From Chitinophagaceae bacterium (lineage in GTDB: Bacteria > Bacteroidota > Bacteroidia > Chitinophagales > Chitinophagaceae): a stretch of DNA of 64,000 nucleotides. The stretch covers positions 62,001 through 126,000 of the forward strand of contig JADKKA010000001.1 of assembly GCA_016720745.1 (NCBI GenBank), given 5' to 3'. The notes beneath the pieces are model-generated. The model had not been told where the DNA came from, ran no database searches, and saw only the letters and a program-made list of their open reading frames with translations. Both the position numbers and the translations under genes were made by a program. Positions 55,306 to 63,292 of the stretch are shown one piece after another (the stretch's first letter is position 1; each line of letters opens with the position of its first letter).

Positions 55306-57773
55306 AATACTTGGTTTTTATTGTTTAAATAATGAGTAATCGCTTTTTCTATATTCCCGTTAAATTGCTCGGCCAGTTGCATTACTTTGAATTTTTCAGT
55401 TTCTTCTGTTGTATAGGCCAGGTATTCCTCTGCAGATACTTCCACCCGGTAAACTTTGGAAAGCATACCTCCAAGGGATATAAAAACCTCTTTATATTTT
55501 TTACCGGGATCGTTGGCCTTATTGATAGAAAGCACCTGGGCTTTTTCTTTTTCAGTCAGCCCGAGTAATTCCTGGATCTGGTCAAACTTGTTCTGGTATT
55601 TGGACTGATCAAGAAGTATCTTACAATCAGAATTATTAATAATGGCCTGCTTCACCACCGGGGAGGAAATAATATCTTCTACCTCCTGGGTTACTACGAT
55701 GGCTTCGCCAAAGAACTTACGGACCGTTTTAAAAAGATACTTGATATACTCTGCCATACCCTCCCGGGCAATCGCCTTCCAGGCCTCCTCAATCAGGATC
55801 ATCTTACGGATACCTTTCAGTTTCCGCATCTTTGAAATAAACACTTCCATGATGATGATCGTAACAACAGGAAACAGGATCGGGTGATCTTTGATATTAT
55901 CCAGTTCAAAAACGATAAATCGTTCCTGTAACAGGTCCAGGTTTTCGGTGGCATTCAGCAGGTAATCAAATTCGCCACCTTTATAGTATGGCCGGAGTAC
56001 ATATAAAAAATTTGAAACATCAAAATCCTTTTCCTTGACTTCATCCCGCTTCAGTACTTCAACAAAATCGGTTTGCAGAAATTCATAAAAAGTATCAAAG
56101 CATTTGAAAACTTCCTTCTCCCCTTCAGGGGCGGGGGTATAATAAAGCTGCAAAGCATTGGAAAGTGCAACATACTCGCTGCGATTAAACGTTTCATTAT
56201 CCTTTTTCCAAAGAGCCAGTAATAAAGTCTTGATGCTTTCCTTTTTTTCGGTATCCAGCATATCGCCTTCCCCGATATGAAAGGGATTGAAACGAATGGG
56301 ATTCTTTTCCTCATAAGTGAAATAATATCCTTTCACTAGCTGGCAAAGCCCTTTATAACTATGCCCTACATCCACCAGCACAACATGTGTTCCCTGTTCA
56401 TAGTAGGAACGCACCATATGATTGGTAAAAAAACTCTTTCCGCTTCCGGAAGGCCCCAGAATAAATTTATTCCGGTTGGTGATCAAGCCTTTTTTCATCG
56501 GCTCATCACTGATGTCCACATGCACCGGTTTGCCATACTGCCGGTCGCCTAATCGGATTCCACAGGGAGAAACCGATGACCGGTAATTGGTCTCCAGGTT
56601 CAGGAAGCAACAGGCCTGTTCAGCAAATGTGTCAAATGAATCATTCATGGGAAAGTCGGCTTCATTACCCGGTATGCCCGCCCAGAAGATCTGAGGCACC
56701 CCCGACAGCTCTTGCTTCGGTACCGCATCCATCTGGGACAGGGCTGATGATACCAGGTTTCTTGTGTCCTTCAACCCGTCTTTACTATCCGTCCACACTA
56801 ACACATTGAAATGGGATTTCACAGGTAGTCTTTGCTGGCTGATGGCTTCATTCAAAAATTCATTGGTGGCATCCCGGCTAATGGCATTTTCTCTCGAATA
56901 GGCACTCAGAGAATGCAGCCGGAGTCTCTTGCTTTCCAGTTTCTGAATCGTTTTCTGCGGGTCTTCAATAAAAATGTACTGGTTATAAATATGATTGCAG
57001 GGTAACAGTTGCCCTAATGGAGAGGCAAAGCCAACACTGAACTTAGTTTTATCTGTAGAGTACTTGTCATAGTTGATCCGGGAACCGCAATAAGATGGTA
57101 AATCAGCGGCATCGGCAAGAGTAAACAACTGGCAATGATTGGGTCCGACTTTCAGGCCATCATCAAAGCTGATATCATGGAGAATAAAGGATTTTTCATT
57201 GGGTTGCAGGTTCAGGTATCGTTCTACTAGTCCGCAGTATTGTTGTTCACCGCTCAGTTCTTCATTGGTAAGTCTTTTCAATTGCATTAACCCGCTGTCA
57301 TTGAGAATACGTTCAAACTGTCCCGCATTATCCAGGAAATCCTGTAAAAGCTGTGGCTTCAATGTTTGCTCCGGAACAATGGACCGCCGCAGTAAATTGG
57401 AAAATAGAGAGGAACCGGGTTTTCTCCCGGCTGGCTTTTTGGTCAGTAGGATATAACACTGGTGATCCAGGTAAGGCCGTTCATTAAAAAACCGTTCGCT
57501 GGCACGGGATAAAAAACTAACGCCGATAGCGCTGAAATCTGCAGCATGTTTGGATTCGGTGAACCAGTCCTGCTTATGAAAGACGGTTCCCGAAGGAAGT
57601 ATCTTAATGGCACGGATCAGGGTTTGGTGCAATACTTCGTACTCCTGGTCTGACAAGGTAAAGAGTTCGGGTAGTTGCACTTCATAAGCAATGGTAACAT
57701 CACCTTGCTTGGACAAAATGCAATCATGCTCCACGCCAAAAATGGGTAGTATATCTTTTATTTGTTTTTCCAC
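55302..57773 (-). CDS. traG: Conjugation ATPase TraG (VirB4-like)
   Basis: An 823-residue VirB4-type ATPase: N-terminal CagE/TrbE-like part (MEKQIKDILPIFGVEHDCIL, TLIRAIKILPSGTVFHKQDW), Walker A FILGPSGSGKSFFTNH, Walker B RKMILIEEAWKAI, and VVTQEVEDIISS. Its start lies in the traF 3' end (16-base overlap). It energises the mating channel. Intact frame. Confidence 0.9.
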   Translation of the reverse strand: MEKQIKDILPIFGVEHDCILSKQGDVTIAYEVQLPELFTLSDQEYEVLHQTLIRAIKILPSGTVFHKQDWFTESKHAADFSAIGVSFLSRASERFFNERPYLDHQCYILLTKKPAGRKPGSSLFSNLLRRSIVPEQTLKPQLLQDFLDNAGQFERILNDSGLMQLKRLTNEELSGEQQYCGLVERYLNLQPNEKSFILHDISFDDGLKVGPNHCQLFTLADAADLPSYCGSRINYDKYSTDKTKFSVGFASPLGQLLPCNHIYNQYIFIEDPQKTIQKLESKRLRLHSLSAYSRENAISRDATNEFLNEAISQQRLPVKSHFNVLVWTDSKDGLKDTRNLVSSALSQMDAVPKQELSGVPQIFWAGIPGNEADFPMNDSFDTFAEQACCFLNLETNYRSSVSPCGIRLGDRQYGKPVHVDISDEPMKKGLITNRNKFILGPSGSGKSFFTNHMVRSYYEQGTHVVLVDVGHSYKGLCQLVKGYYFTYEEKNPIRFNPFHIGEGDMLDTEKKESIKTLLLALWKKDNETFNRSEYVALSNALQLYYTPAPEGEKEVFKCFDTFYEFLQTDFVEVLKRDEVKEKDFDVSNFLYVLRPYYKGGEFDYLLNATENLDLLQERFIVFELDNIKDHPILFPVVTIIIMEVFISKMRKLKGIRKMILIEEAWKAIAREGMAEYIKYLFKTVRKFFGEAIVVTQEVEDIISSPVVKQAIINNSDCKILLDQSKYQNKFDQIQELLGLTEKEKAQVLSINKANDPGKKYKEVFISLGGMLSKVYRVEVSAEEYLAYTTEETEKFKVMQLAEQFNGNIEKAITHYLNNKNQVL

Positions 57774-58084
57774 AGTCCGGTGAAGGTTTTTCTTGAATAG
57801 ATTTTTACAACCGATGGAACGGATCTTCTCGCCAGGGTTTTCATCATTCCATGCTCCCCGTATTGGCGGCTGAGTTTATAGACATGCATAAACAAACCCG
57901 TTCCTGCAACAACGATGATCAGTAAACAAATAAATGTGTTAACCCCGCAGATATACAGGATGGCAAACAGGATCAACAGGGCCAGTAAGCCGCCACCCAG
58001 GTACCAGATATATTGCGCCTTCAGTCCCTTGAATTCTATCGGTCGGTTGATGCCCTTATTTACAGTATATACACTAGTTGACAT
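57758..58084 (-). CDS. traF: Conjugative transfer protein TraF (DUF4133)
   Basis: From the ATG at 58084 MSTSVYTVNKGINRPIEFKG, then LKAQYIWYLGGGLLALLILF and ILYICGVNTFICLLIIVVAG match DUF4133/TraF: 108 residues, two membrane helices, as expected for the family. As read, the frame is open upstream into the T9SS protein; I treat this as a false fusion caused by a homopolymer (T5 at 58104-58108). VirB3-like. Confidence 0.8.
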   Translation of the reverse strand: MSTSVYTVNKGINRPIEFKGLKAQYIWYLGGGLLALLILFAILYICGVNTFICLLIIVVAGTGLFMHVYKLSRQYGEHGMMKTLARRSVPSVVKIYSRKTFTGLWKNK

Positions 58085-59311
58085 ACAGGAATTGTTGAGT
58101 GAATTTTTGCTGGAATTGCGCAGTACGAGCTGGTAAATACCCGGAGCCAGTCCGTTCATATCAATCTGCCGGATCAGGTCGCCATTGATATGATCAATTA
58201 ACTTGTTTCGGACAGCTTGCCCATCAGGTGAAATAACCGTGAGAATATACCTTCCCGGATCAGCATTTTTTAATCGCAGGGACAATTCTGCTCCGGTAAC
58301 AGGATTGGGATAAATGCTGAAAGACTGATCTGTCGCAGTGACCGGGATATTTCTTCTTACAACCACCACATTACTGTATAAAACACTGCCCGAATTTTCA
58401 GTAGCCTTGATCCGGTAATAGGTGATTGCTGCTGTCTGGCTGCTGGAATAAGTATAATCAGTCCTTTCTCCACTATTACCGGTAGGTAGTATTGTTCCGG
58501 TTGGCTGAAAGACAACAGCATCCGATGAACTTTCAATGGTATAATGTTGAATCTCGGATTCAGTCATATTGGACCAGGAAATGGTTACCCGGTCAATTGC
58601 GTCAATCTCAGCCCTGACATTGGCAAAACGAACTGGCAATACGACAGTTCCGCTTGTATCATAAGATAGCAATCCCCTCCGCACTAATTGAAGCGGGCCA
58701 CCACAATGAAAATTATACAGGTTATAGGGAGGCCCAGGGAATACGGACTCCGGGCTGAAATTGACATTGCCCGGATTAAAATAATAAGGATGCATAAAAT
58801 CATACCAGGGCAAACAAATATTCGGGGCGGGAAAACATTCAATCGGCTGACCCGTACCTCCGTCCACATCCCAGTAAGAAACCGTGATAAAGCCACAATC
58901 CAGTTCATGGCCATTCACTACATAATGTGTGGCAGCATTGGGATCACAATCAATATAGTTCAGCCCAAGGGTATTGTAATAAGAAACGACTTTAGGGGCT
59001 GGCCAGGCATAGCCTGGGTAATTATTACCCGTGGAATCCAGAACCCCACCCATCACATTACCATATTGCAATCCCTGTTTATACACCCAGATATCATAAT
59101 TGGATAATACAACAGGCGTAAATACATTCTGTGTGCCATTAAAACTGACTGTAAAGAAGGAAAGTATCAACCGGTTTTCTCTTTTCGGGGGATTGGGTGA
59201 ATCATCCACCAATCTGGTTTCAGTATATCTTGCTCTAACACCGATATACTGTGTAAACCCAAAGAAATGCATACAGAGCAATGCAAGCAAAAGAATAAAC
59301 TTCATTTTCAT
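58074..59311 (-). CDS. Secreted FN3/T9SS-sorting-domain protein inserted between traE and traF
   Basis: Signal peptide MKMKFILLLALLCMHFFGFT. A ~220-residue Tyr/Pro-rich N-terminal domain of unknown type, an FN3-like segment (RVTISWSNMTESEIQHYTIE; ITYYRIKATENSGSVLYSNV), and a type A T9SS C-terminal signal (SFSIYPNPVTGAELSLRL; GLAPGIYQLVLRNSS). With one A added to the coding-strand A5 (58104-58108) the end becomes KKFTQQFLYVN plus TAG at 58076-58074, overlapping the traF ATG. T9SS places it on the cell surface. The location in the tra operon suggests a surface adhesin for mating contact. Length about 412 residues after repair. Confidence 0.7.
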
Positions 59312-59378
59312 AAGTATTGATTTAATTGTTGATAATCATTTTAAATTGCCCCTCCTTTCAGGGAGGGGTTGGGGAGGG

Positions 59379-59672
59379 CTACACACCAAAAAAGCTTCGG
59401 ATGACTGTGGCTACCACCACAAGGAACACGCAGGACCCGAACCAGGCAGCAGCAACTTTGCTGGTATCCGGGTCACCGCTGTTCCATTTTGAATAAACCT
59501 TTACGGCGCCGATCAAACCAAGCACCGCGCCAACAGCATACATCAAGTTGGTGCCTGAAGCGAAATAACTTCGGACTTTTGTATTGGCTTCATTGATACC
59601 GGCATTGCCATCCTGGGCAAATGCACAGGCGGTTATGATCATTAACAAAAAGAACAGACTCCTTTTTTTCAT
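59379..59672 (-). CDS. traE: Conjugative transfer protein TraE (DUF4134)
   Basis: A 97-residue protein with signal peptide MKKRSLFFLLMIITACAFAQ, then NLMYAVGAVLGLIGAVKVYS and VAAAWFGSCVFLVVVATVIR: two membrane helices, the DUF4134 pattern. VirB2-like candidate pilin. Confidence 0.85.
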   Translation of the reverse strand: MKKRSLFFLLMIITACAFAQDGNAGINEANTKVRSYFASGTNLMYAVGAVLGLIGAVKVYSKWNSGDPDTSKVAAAWFGSCVFLVVVATVIRSFFGV

Positions 59673-59740
59673 ACTCTCAGATTTTAGTTTTCATTTATAT
59701 TGTTCCCATATGGGGAAATAGGGTGCGGTGCTCCATCACG

Positions 59741-60121
59741 TCATTTCCATAGGGTCCTCAGATCATCCTCTCCCAGACGGATGGAGCATTTATTTTGGCA
59801 TTCTGACAGAATAAACCGGTTAATCGAGTCCCGGAAACCGGGGTCTTCTATCTCCTGGTAGGATTGGATCTTCTTTTGTAATGCCAGGATGAGTTCACTT
59901 TTATTCTGTTTGTTCGCAAATGTTCCTTCCAGGTCACGAAGGATAACATTTATATCCTCCCCATCAGTTCCGGAACTGAATACAGCATCTGAAATGCGGG
60001 GTTTTAAATTGGGCAATGAAAACTTTGCCTTATAGATTATGATCCAGATAAGGAAATAATAGATAAAACTTGTCAGGATAATAACCAGCCAGAATTGCGA
60101 CCAGGAAATGTTTTGTAACAT
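59741..60121 (-). CDS. Small membrane protein at the start of the tra operon
   Basis: From the ATG at 60121 MLQNISWSQFWLVIILTSFI forms one membrane anchor; a cytosolic helical domain follows (LILALQKKIQSYQEIEDPGF; IRLGEDDLRTLWK). 126 residues. It lies upstream of traE and follows the rteC-like gene in the same direction. An unnamed conserved type in Bacteroidetes elements. An upstream in-frame start (60172) would add 17 residues before the anchor. Confidence 0.6.
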   Translation of the reverse strand: MLQNISWSQFWLVIILTSFIYYFLIWIIIYKAKFSLPNLKPRISDAVFSSGTDGEDINVILRDLEGTFANKQNKSELILALQKKIQSYQEIEDPGFRDSINRFILSECQNKCSIRLGEDDLRTLWK

Positions 60122-60301
60122 GTCGTTTCGTTTGTAATGCAAATATGGGCTGGCGGGAAAGCGATCTTTCAATAGATGTTCCCGAGTCGGGAGAAATAAA
60201 TATTCGGATAAGAGGGAAATAATCAGAATTCCTGAATAGCAGAGGTAATACTGTGTGGTGGAAATACATCAATAGGGGAAACAAGTGACCAGGTAACCCT
60301 T

Positions 60302-61144
60302 CTAATAACCTTCATCCGCTTCATCCATCCGCTGGATCAGCCGCTCCTTCAATTGATCCAGAAAACTGGTCCTGTTTTTTTTACGGATACGCATTTCCTG
60401 GAAAACATTGTAAACGTTTCCCAAATCTACCTGGAAGGTTCGTTCAAAGAAATTGGTCAGGAGCTTAATATCGGCGGTACCATTATTGATCACACCGGTT
60501 GTTTGCAGGGAATATATCAGCTCGATCAGCGAAACTTTAGCACCGGTCCATTGTAGTTTCTTCTCAATGTTTTTAGGTTCAGGGGGATCCGTCAGCTGAA
60601 TAGAGGATATTGCTGTATTAAGATAGATGCGGAGAAGTTCATAGGCAAACAGTTTGGAGACCTTATAACTCTGTGTCGTGGAGAAACTATGATCTATGCT
60701 CAACGTAAGATCATCCGGTAAGAGCCGTACATCTTCCTGTCCCCTGATAAAATAGACTTCATCAAAATGCGTGGCCCCGCTTCTGTAGTATTGATAGAAA
60801 TCTAGGTTATTATCAAAAAAATGCTTGATCCGGTTGAGATGCGATTCCAAATAAGCAATTTGGACTTTGTCGCTGGCTGCGGGCCGGTTAATCTCAATAT
60901 GAAATACTTTGACGTAATAAATAAACTGAGAATAGAACTTGGGTTTCATTTCCTTGAAGAACTCAATTTCTTCCTTGCTGTCCTTCAGTGGGTTTTTCTC
61001 CACCATTTTTCTTAGCTCCTGAAGCGATTCCTGGCATACATTAATGCACTGGGATGTCTCCTTCAGTAGTGGGAATGATTCTGTCTGGATTTCCCGTATC
61101 CTTTCTTCCATTTTCTCATATAATCGTTGCATGACGGCTCGCAT
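60302..61144 (-). CDS. rteC: RteC-like regulator of element transfer
   Basis: I choose the ATG at 61144 (MRAVMQRLYEKMEERIREIQ); the frame extends to 61276. The 280-residue product is helical: PKFYSQFIYYVKVFHIEINR, DNNLDFYQYYRSGATHFDEV and, near the end, KVSLIELIYSLQTTGVINNG and RTFQVDLGNVYNVFQEMRIR, typical of RteC, which controls excision in Bacteroides conjugative elements. The upstream region carries three CAAAGTG/CACTTTG copies. Confidence 0.75.
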   Translation of the reverse strand: MRAVMQRLYEKMEERIREIQTESFPLLKETSQCINVCQESLQELRKMVEKNPLKDSKEEIEFFKEMKPKFYSQFIYYVKVFHIEINRPAASDKVQIAYLESHLNRIKHFFDNNLDFYQYYRSGATHFDEVYFIRGQEDVRLLPDDLTLSIDHSFSTTQSYKVSKLFAYELLRIYLNTAISSIQLTDPPEPKNIEKKLQWTGAKVSLIELIYSLQTTGVINNGTADIKLLTNFFERTFQVDLGNVYNVFQEMRIRKKNRTSFLDQLKERLIQRMDEADEGY

Positions 61145-61218
61145 ATTGTTCAAATGAGAAGTGAAATATATAAAGTTGGTGAAGTCCTTTAGTTGTTCAA
61201 ACAGATACAAGAGCTTTT

Positions 61219-61280
61219 CAAAGTGAAATCCTATGCAAACAAATAGCGCAACTATCTTTTCACTTTGAATAACCAAAGTG
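61219..61280. promoter_or_regulatory. Three CAAAGTG/CACTTTG copies between rteC and the doxX-like gene
   Basis: CAAAGTG at 61219-61225, CACTTTG at 61261-61267 and CAAAGTG at 61274-61280. The last two form an inverted repeat with a 6-base spacer. The sites lie between divergent genes, so they are candidate operator sites. Confidence 0.4.
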
Positions 61281-61306
61281 CAGAATCGTTAGCTGAGATT
61301 TAGTAT

Positions 61307-61762
61307 ATGAAAAGATCGCTGCCAAAACAACTGTACATTGAAATTGTTGTAGCCCTCTATGTGCTGCTTTTTTTGTACACAGCGATTATGAAGTTCAGGG
61401 ATATTCCTTTCTTTATCGGTTCAATATCGCATACGCCGGTACTTAGGCCCTATGCCACCCTGCTTGCAGGAATGATTCCTGCCATGGAAATAGCCATAGC
61501 CATTTTGCTGATCATCCCCCGTACAAGACATTATGGATTATTGACCGGTACCGGGTTAATGGGAATTTTCACGTTGTACGTGGCATTCATACTTGCAACC
61601 ATGGAAGAACTCCCATGTTCCTGCGGGGGTGTACTCCAGCAGTTGAACTGGAAAGAGCACCTGGTTCTTAACAGCGGGTTCCTGCTGGCTGGGATATTAG
61701 CTTGCTACTGGAATAAACATTTTATCATGATAAACAGGAGTAGCCGAACACCTGTGATATAG
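61307..61762 (+). CDS. DoxX/MauE-like four-TM protein
   Basis: A 151-residue four-helix membrane protein: IEIVVALYVLLFLYTAIMKF, MIPAMEIAIAILLIIPRTRH, and the cysteine motif LPCSCGGVLQQLNWKEHLVL seen in MauE/DoxX-like proteins of Bacteroidota. Possibly redox or disulfide related. It precedes a DUF6520 gene by 28 bases, a common pairing in these bacteria. Intact. Confidence 0.75.
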   Translation: MKRSLPKQLYIEIVVALYVLLFLYTAIMKFRDIPFFIGSISHTPVLRPYATLLAGMIPAMEIAIAILLIIPRTRHYGLLTGTGLMGIFTLYVAFILATMEELPCSCGGVLQQLNWKEHLVLNSGFLLAGILACYWNKHFIMINRSSRTPVI

Positions 61763-61790
61763 TAGGCATTAACCGTTTAAATATTGAAAC

Positions 61791-62060
61791 ATGAAAAAGT
61801 ATTTGATTGCGATTTTCGCCGCAGTGCTGGCGATTACATTCAGTTCCTTCAGTTCCGGCACTAACCGTGAGCAGGATGAATATTATTTCCAGGACAGCAA
61901 TGGCTGGCATGCGATTGAAGCGTCTGCTGTATGTCCTGAGGGATCTGCAATTGTCTGCCAGATCGATAACCCGGAAACCCCGACTATTCCTAACGACCTG
62001 GTTACAGTGTACAAATCCATGTCTGCCACCTCTGGCAATGAACTGAAATACAACGAGTAG
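61791..62060 (+). CDS. DUF6520 family secreted protein
   Basis: An 89-residue protein: signal MKKYLIAIFAAVLAITFSSF, then EYYFQDSNGWHAIEASAVCP, EGSAIVCQI and a Thr/Ser-rich tail. Two Cys (VCPEGSAIVCQ) are typical of DUF6520. It follows the DoxX-like gene and is probably co-transcribed with it. A bidirectional terminator follows. Confidence 0.7.
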   Translation: MKKYLIAIFAAVLAITFSSFSSGTNREQDEYYFQDSNGWHAIEASAVCPEGSAIVCQIDNPETPTIPNDLVTVYKSMSATSGNELKYNE

Positions 62061-62067
62061 TTTTCGT

Positions 62068-62097
62068 AGCGTTACAAGGTTAATGCCTTGTAACGCT
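62068..62097. terminator. Bidirectional terminator between convergent genes
   Basis: Perfect 12-bp stem AGCGTTACAAGG/CCTTGTAACGCT, 6-base loop. It serves the plus-strand DUF6520 gene and overlaps the end of the minus-strand thioredoxin-like gene; T-runs lie on the downstream side for the plus strand. Confidence 0.75.
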
Positions 62098-63282
62098 TTC
62101 GTTTTTTGGAGTCAGTACAAGAACCTTGGTCGGCTTTTCCCTATTTACTAAATCAAACCCATTTTTATTTAGCTGCGCTTTTAAGGTGGCAAAATCTGAT
62201 AATACTCCTTCGATTTGAATATCTATATTGCCCTTCATATTTGTTTCATCGATGATAACCGGATCAAATGGATAGAAACGACGAAGTTGAACAAGAAGAT
62301 TAAATCGTTCACAGTTGTTCACCTTAATTTCAGTGTTAGACGCAACCCCTGAGGTTACTTTATATTTGGTAGCGACCTTTGTGGTATCACCGTTAATAGC
62401 GATAAAAGCCCAGTAAGGCATTTGTTTGATATCCAGGCGGGCTTTAAAAGGAAAAATCCGCTGCAAGTCCTGTTGCATCCATTCAGTAATGTCGGTCTGC
62501 TTGGAATCAGTACATCCAAAAGAGTAATTGTATTTTTTTTGAAGTAATAATGAGTCAGTAGAAGAGAAATCTTCCAGCACGGGTGTAGTTTCTATTTGTG
62601 CATATAGGGAGTCCCCATAGTATAACATTCTCCTTTTCAGGAAGGCCAGTTGGAATAACTGTTCCATCGTAGCAGCTTGTGCCTGGAAGGAAGTTATCCT
62701 TTTTTCTATTGCAAAGGGTGCGTCTAAGAGTACGCCATCCTGTCCTTCTGAAAGTTTGCTTACGTAAATAATATTGGGCGGGCCTAATACCTTGTTGCTA
62801 TGAACTTTGGGTGGAATTCCGTTATGAATGAATTGAAATAGATTTTCCTGATTCACAACGGCTGTTCCAGTTTGCGCTATAATTTCTCCTTCACTATTGA
62901 CCCATACAAGGGTAGGATCATACCTGATAAGTAAAGCTTTAAAGATAGCAGTATCAAATGTAACCGGGAATTCGTAGTGATAAAACTCCTTATAGTGTTT
63001 GTAATCTGTCTGTGTTTTGTAATTGTTTCTGCCGATTAATGCCACTTGTAATTGGTCCCCAATTGAATCCTGGAGTGATTTCAAACGAAGCAATGGATCA
63101 TAAGCACCCGAACAGGCAGAAGAAAATAAATAGAAAATACGCGGCTTTGAATTATTGACCTCTTTTTGAAATTCTGTCGATAGATCTTTGAAAGGAAAGG
63201 GCCTTCTCCTATAATCATTTTGCCCGAAAACGGTTACGTAAAAAAATAGGGAAAAAGCGATTATTACTTGAATACGTTTCAT
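62080..63282 (-). CDS. Thioredoxin-like protein with a C-terminal DUF3738-type domain
   Basis: A 400-residue protein: signal peptide MKRIQVIIAFSLFFYVTVFG, a thioredoxin-like fold (KPRIFYLFSSACSGAYDPLL; FAL-type strands; YDPTLVWVNSEGEIIAQTGT), and a C-terminal part (GNIDIQIEGVLSDFATLKAQ) of the DUF3738 type. The CxxC site is reduced to one Cys (SACSG), so redox activity is doubtful. It lies after the SusD gene in the same orientation, as in Bacteroidota SusCD-linked loci. Confidence 0.6.
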   Translation of the reverse strand: MKRIQVIIAFSLFFYVTVFGQNDYRRRPFPFKDLSTEFQKEVNNSKPRIFYLFSSACSGAYDPLLRLKSLQDSIGDQLQVALIGRNNYKTQTDYKHYKEFYHYEFPVTFDTAIFKALLIRYDPTLVWVNSEGEIIAQTGTAVVNQENLFQFIHNGIPPKVHSNKVLGPPNIIYVSKLSEGQDGVLLDAPFAIEKRITSFQAQAATMEQLFQLAFLKRRMLYYGDSLYAQIETTPVLEDFSSTDSLLLQKKYNYSFGCTDSKQTDITEWMQQDLQRIFPFKARLDIKQMPYWAFIAINGDTTKVATKYKVTSGVASNTEIKVNNCERFNLLVQLRRFYPFDPVIIDETNMKGNIDIQIEGVLSDFATLKAQLNKNGFDLVNREKPTKVLVLTPKNESVTRH

Positions 63283-63292
63283 TTTCTAATTT

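Noticed and set aside
57758..59311. A true fusion of the T9SS protein and TraF
   Set aside because: One base added at a T5 run gives a proper T9SS end and an overlapping TraF start; a T9SS sorting signal must be C-terminal to work, so a fusion makes little sense.
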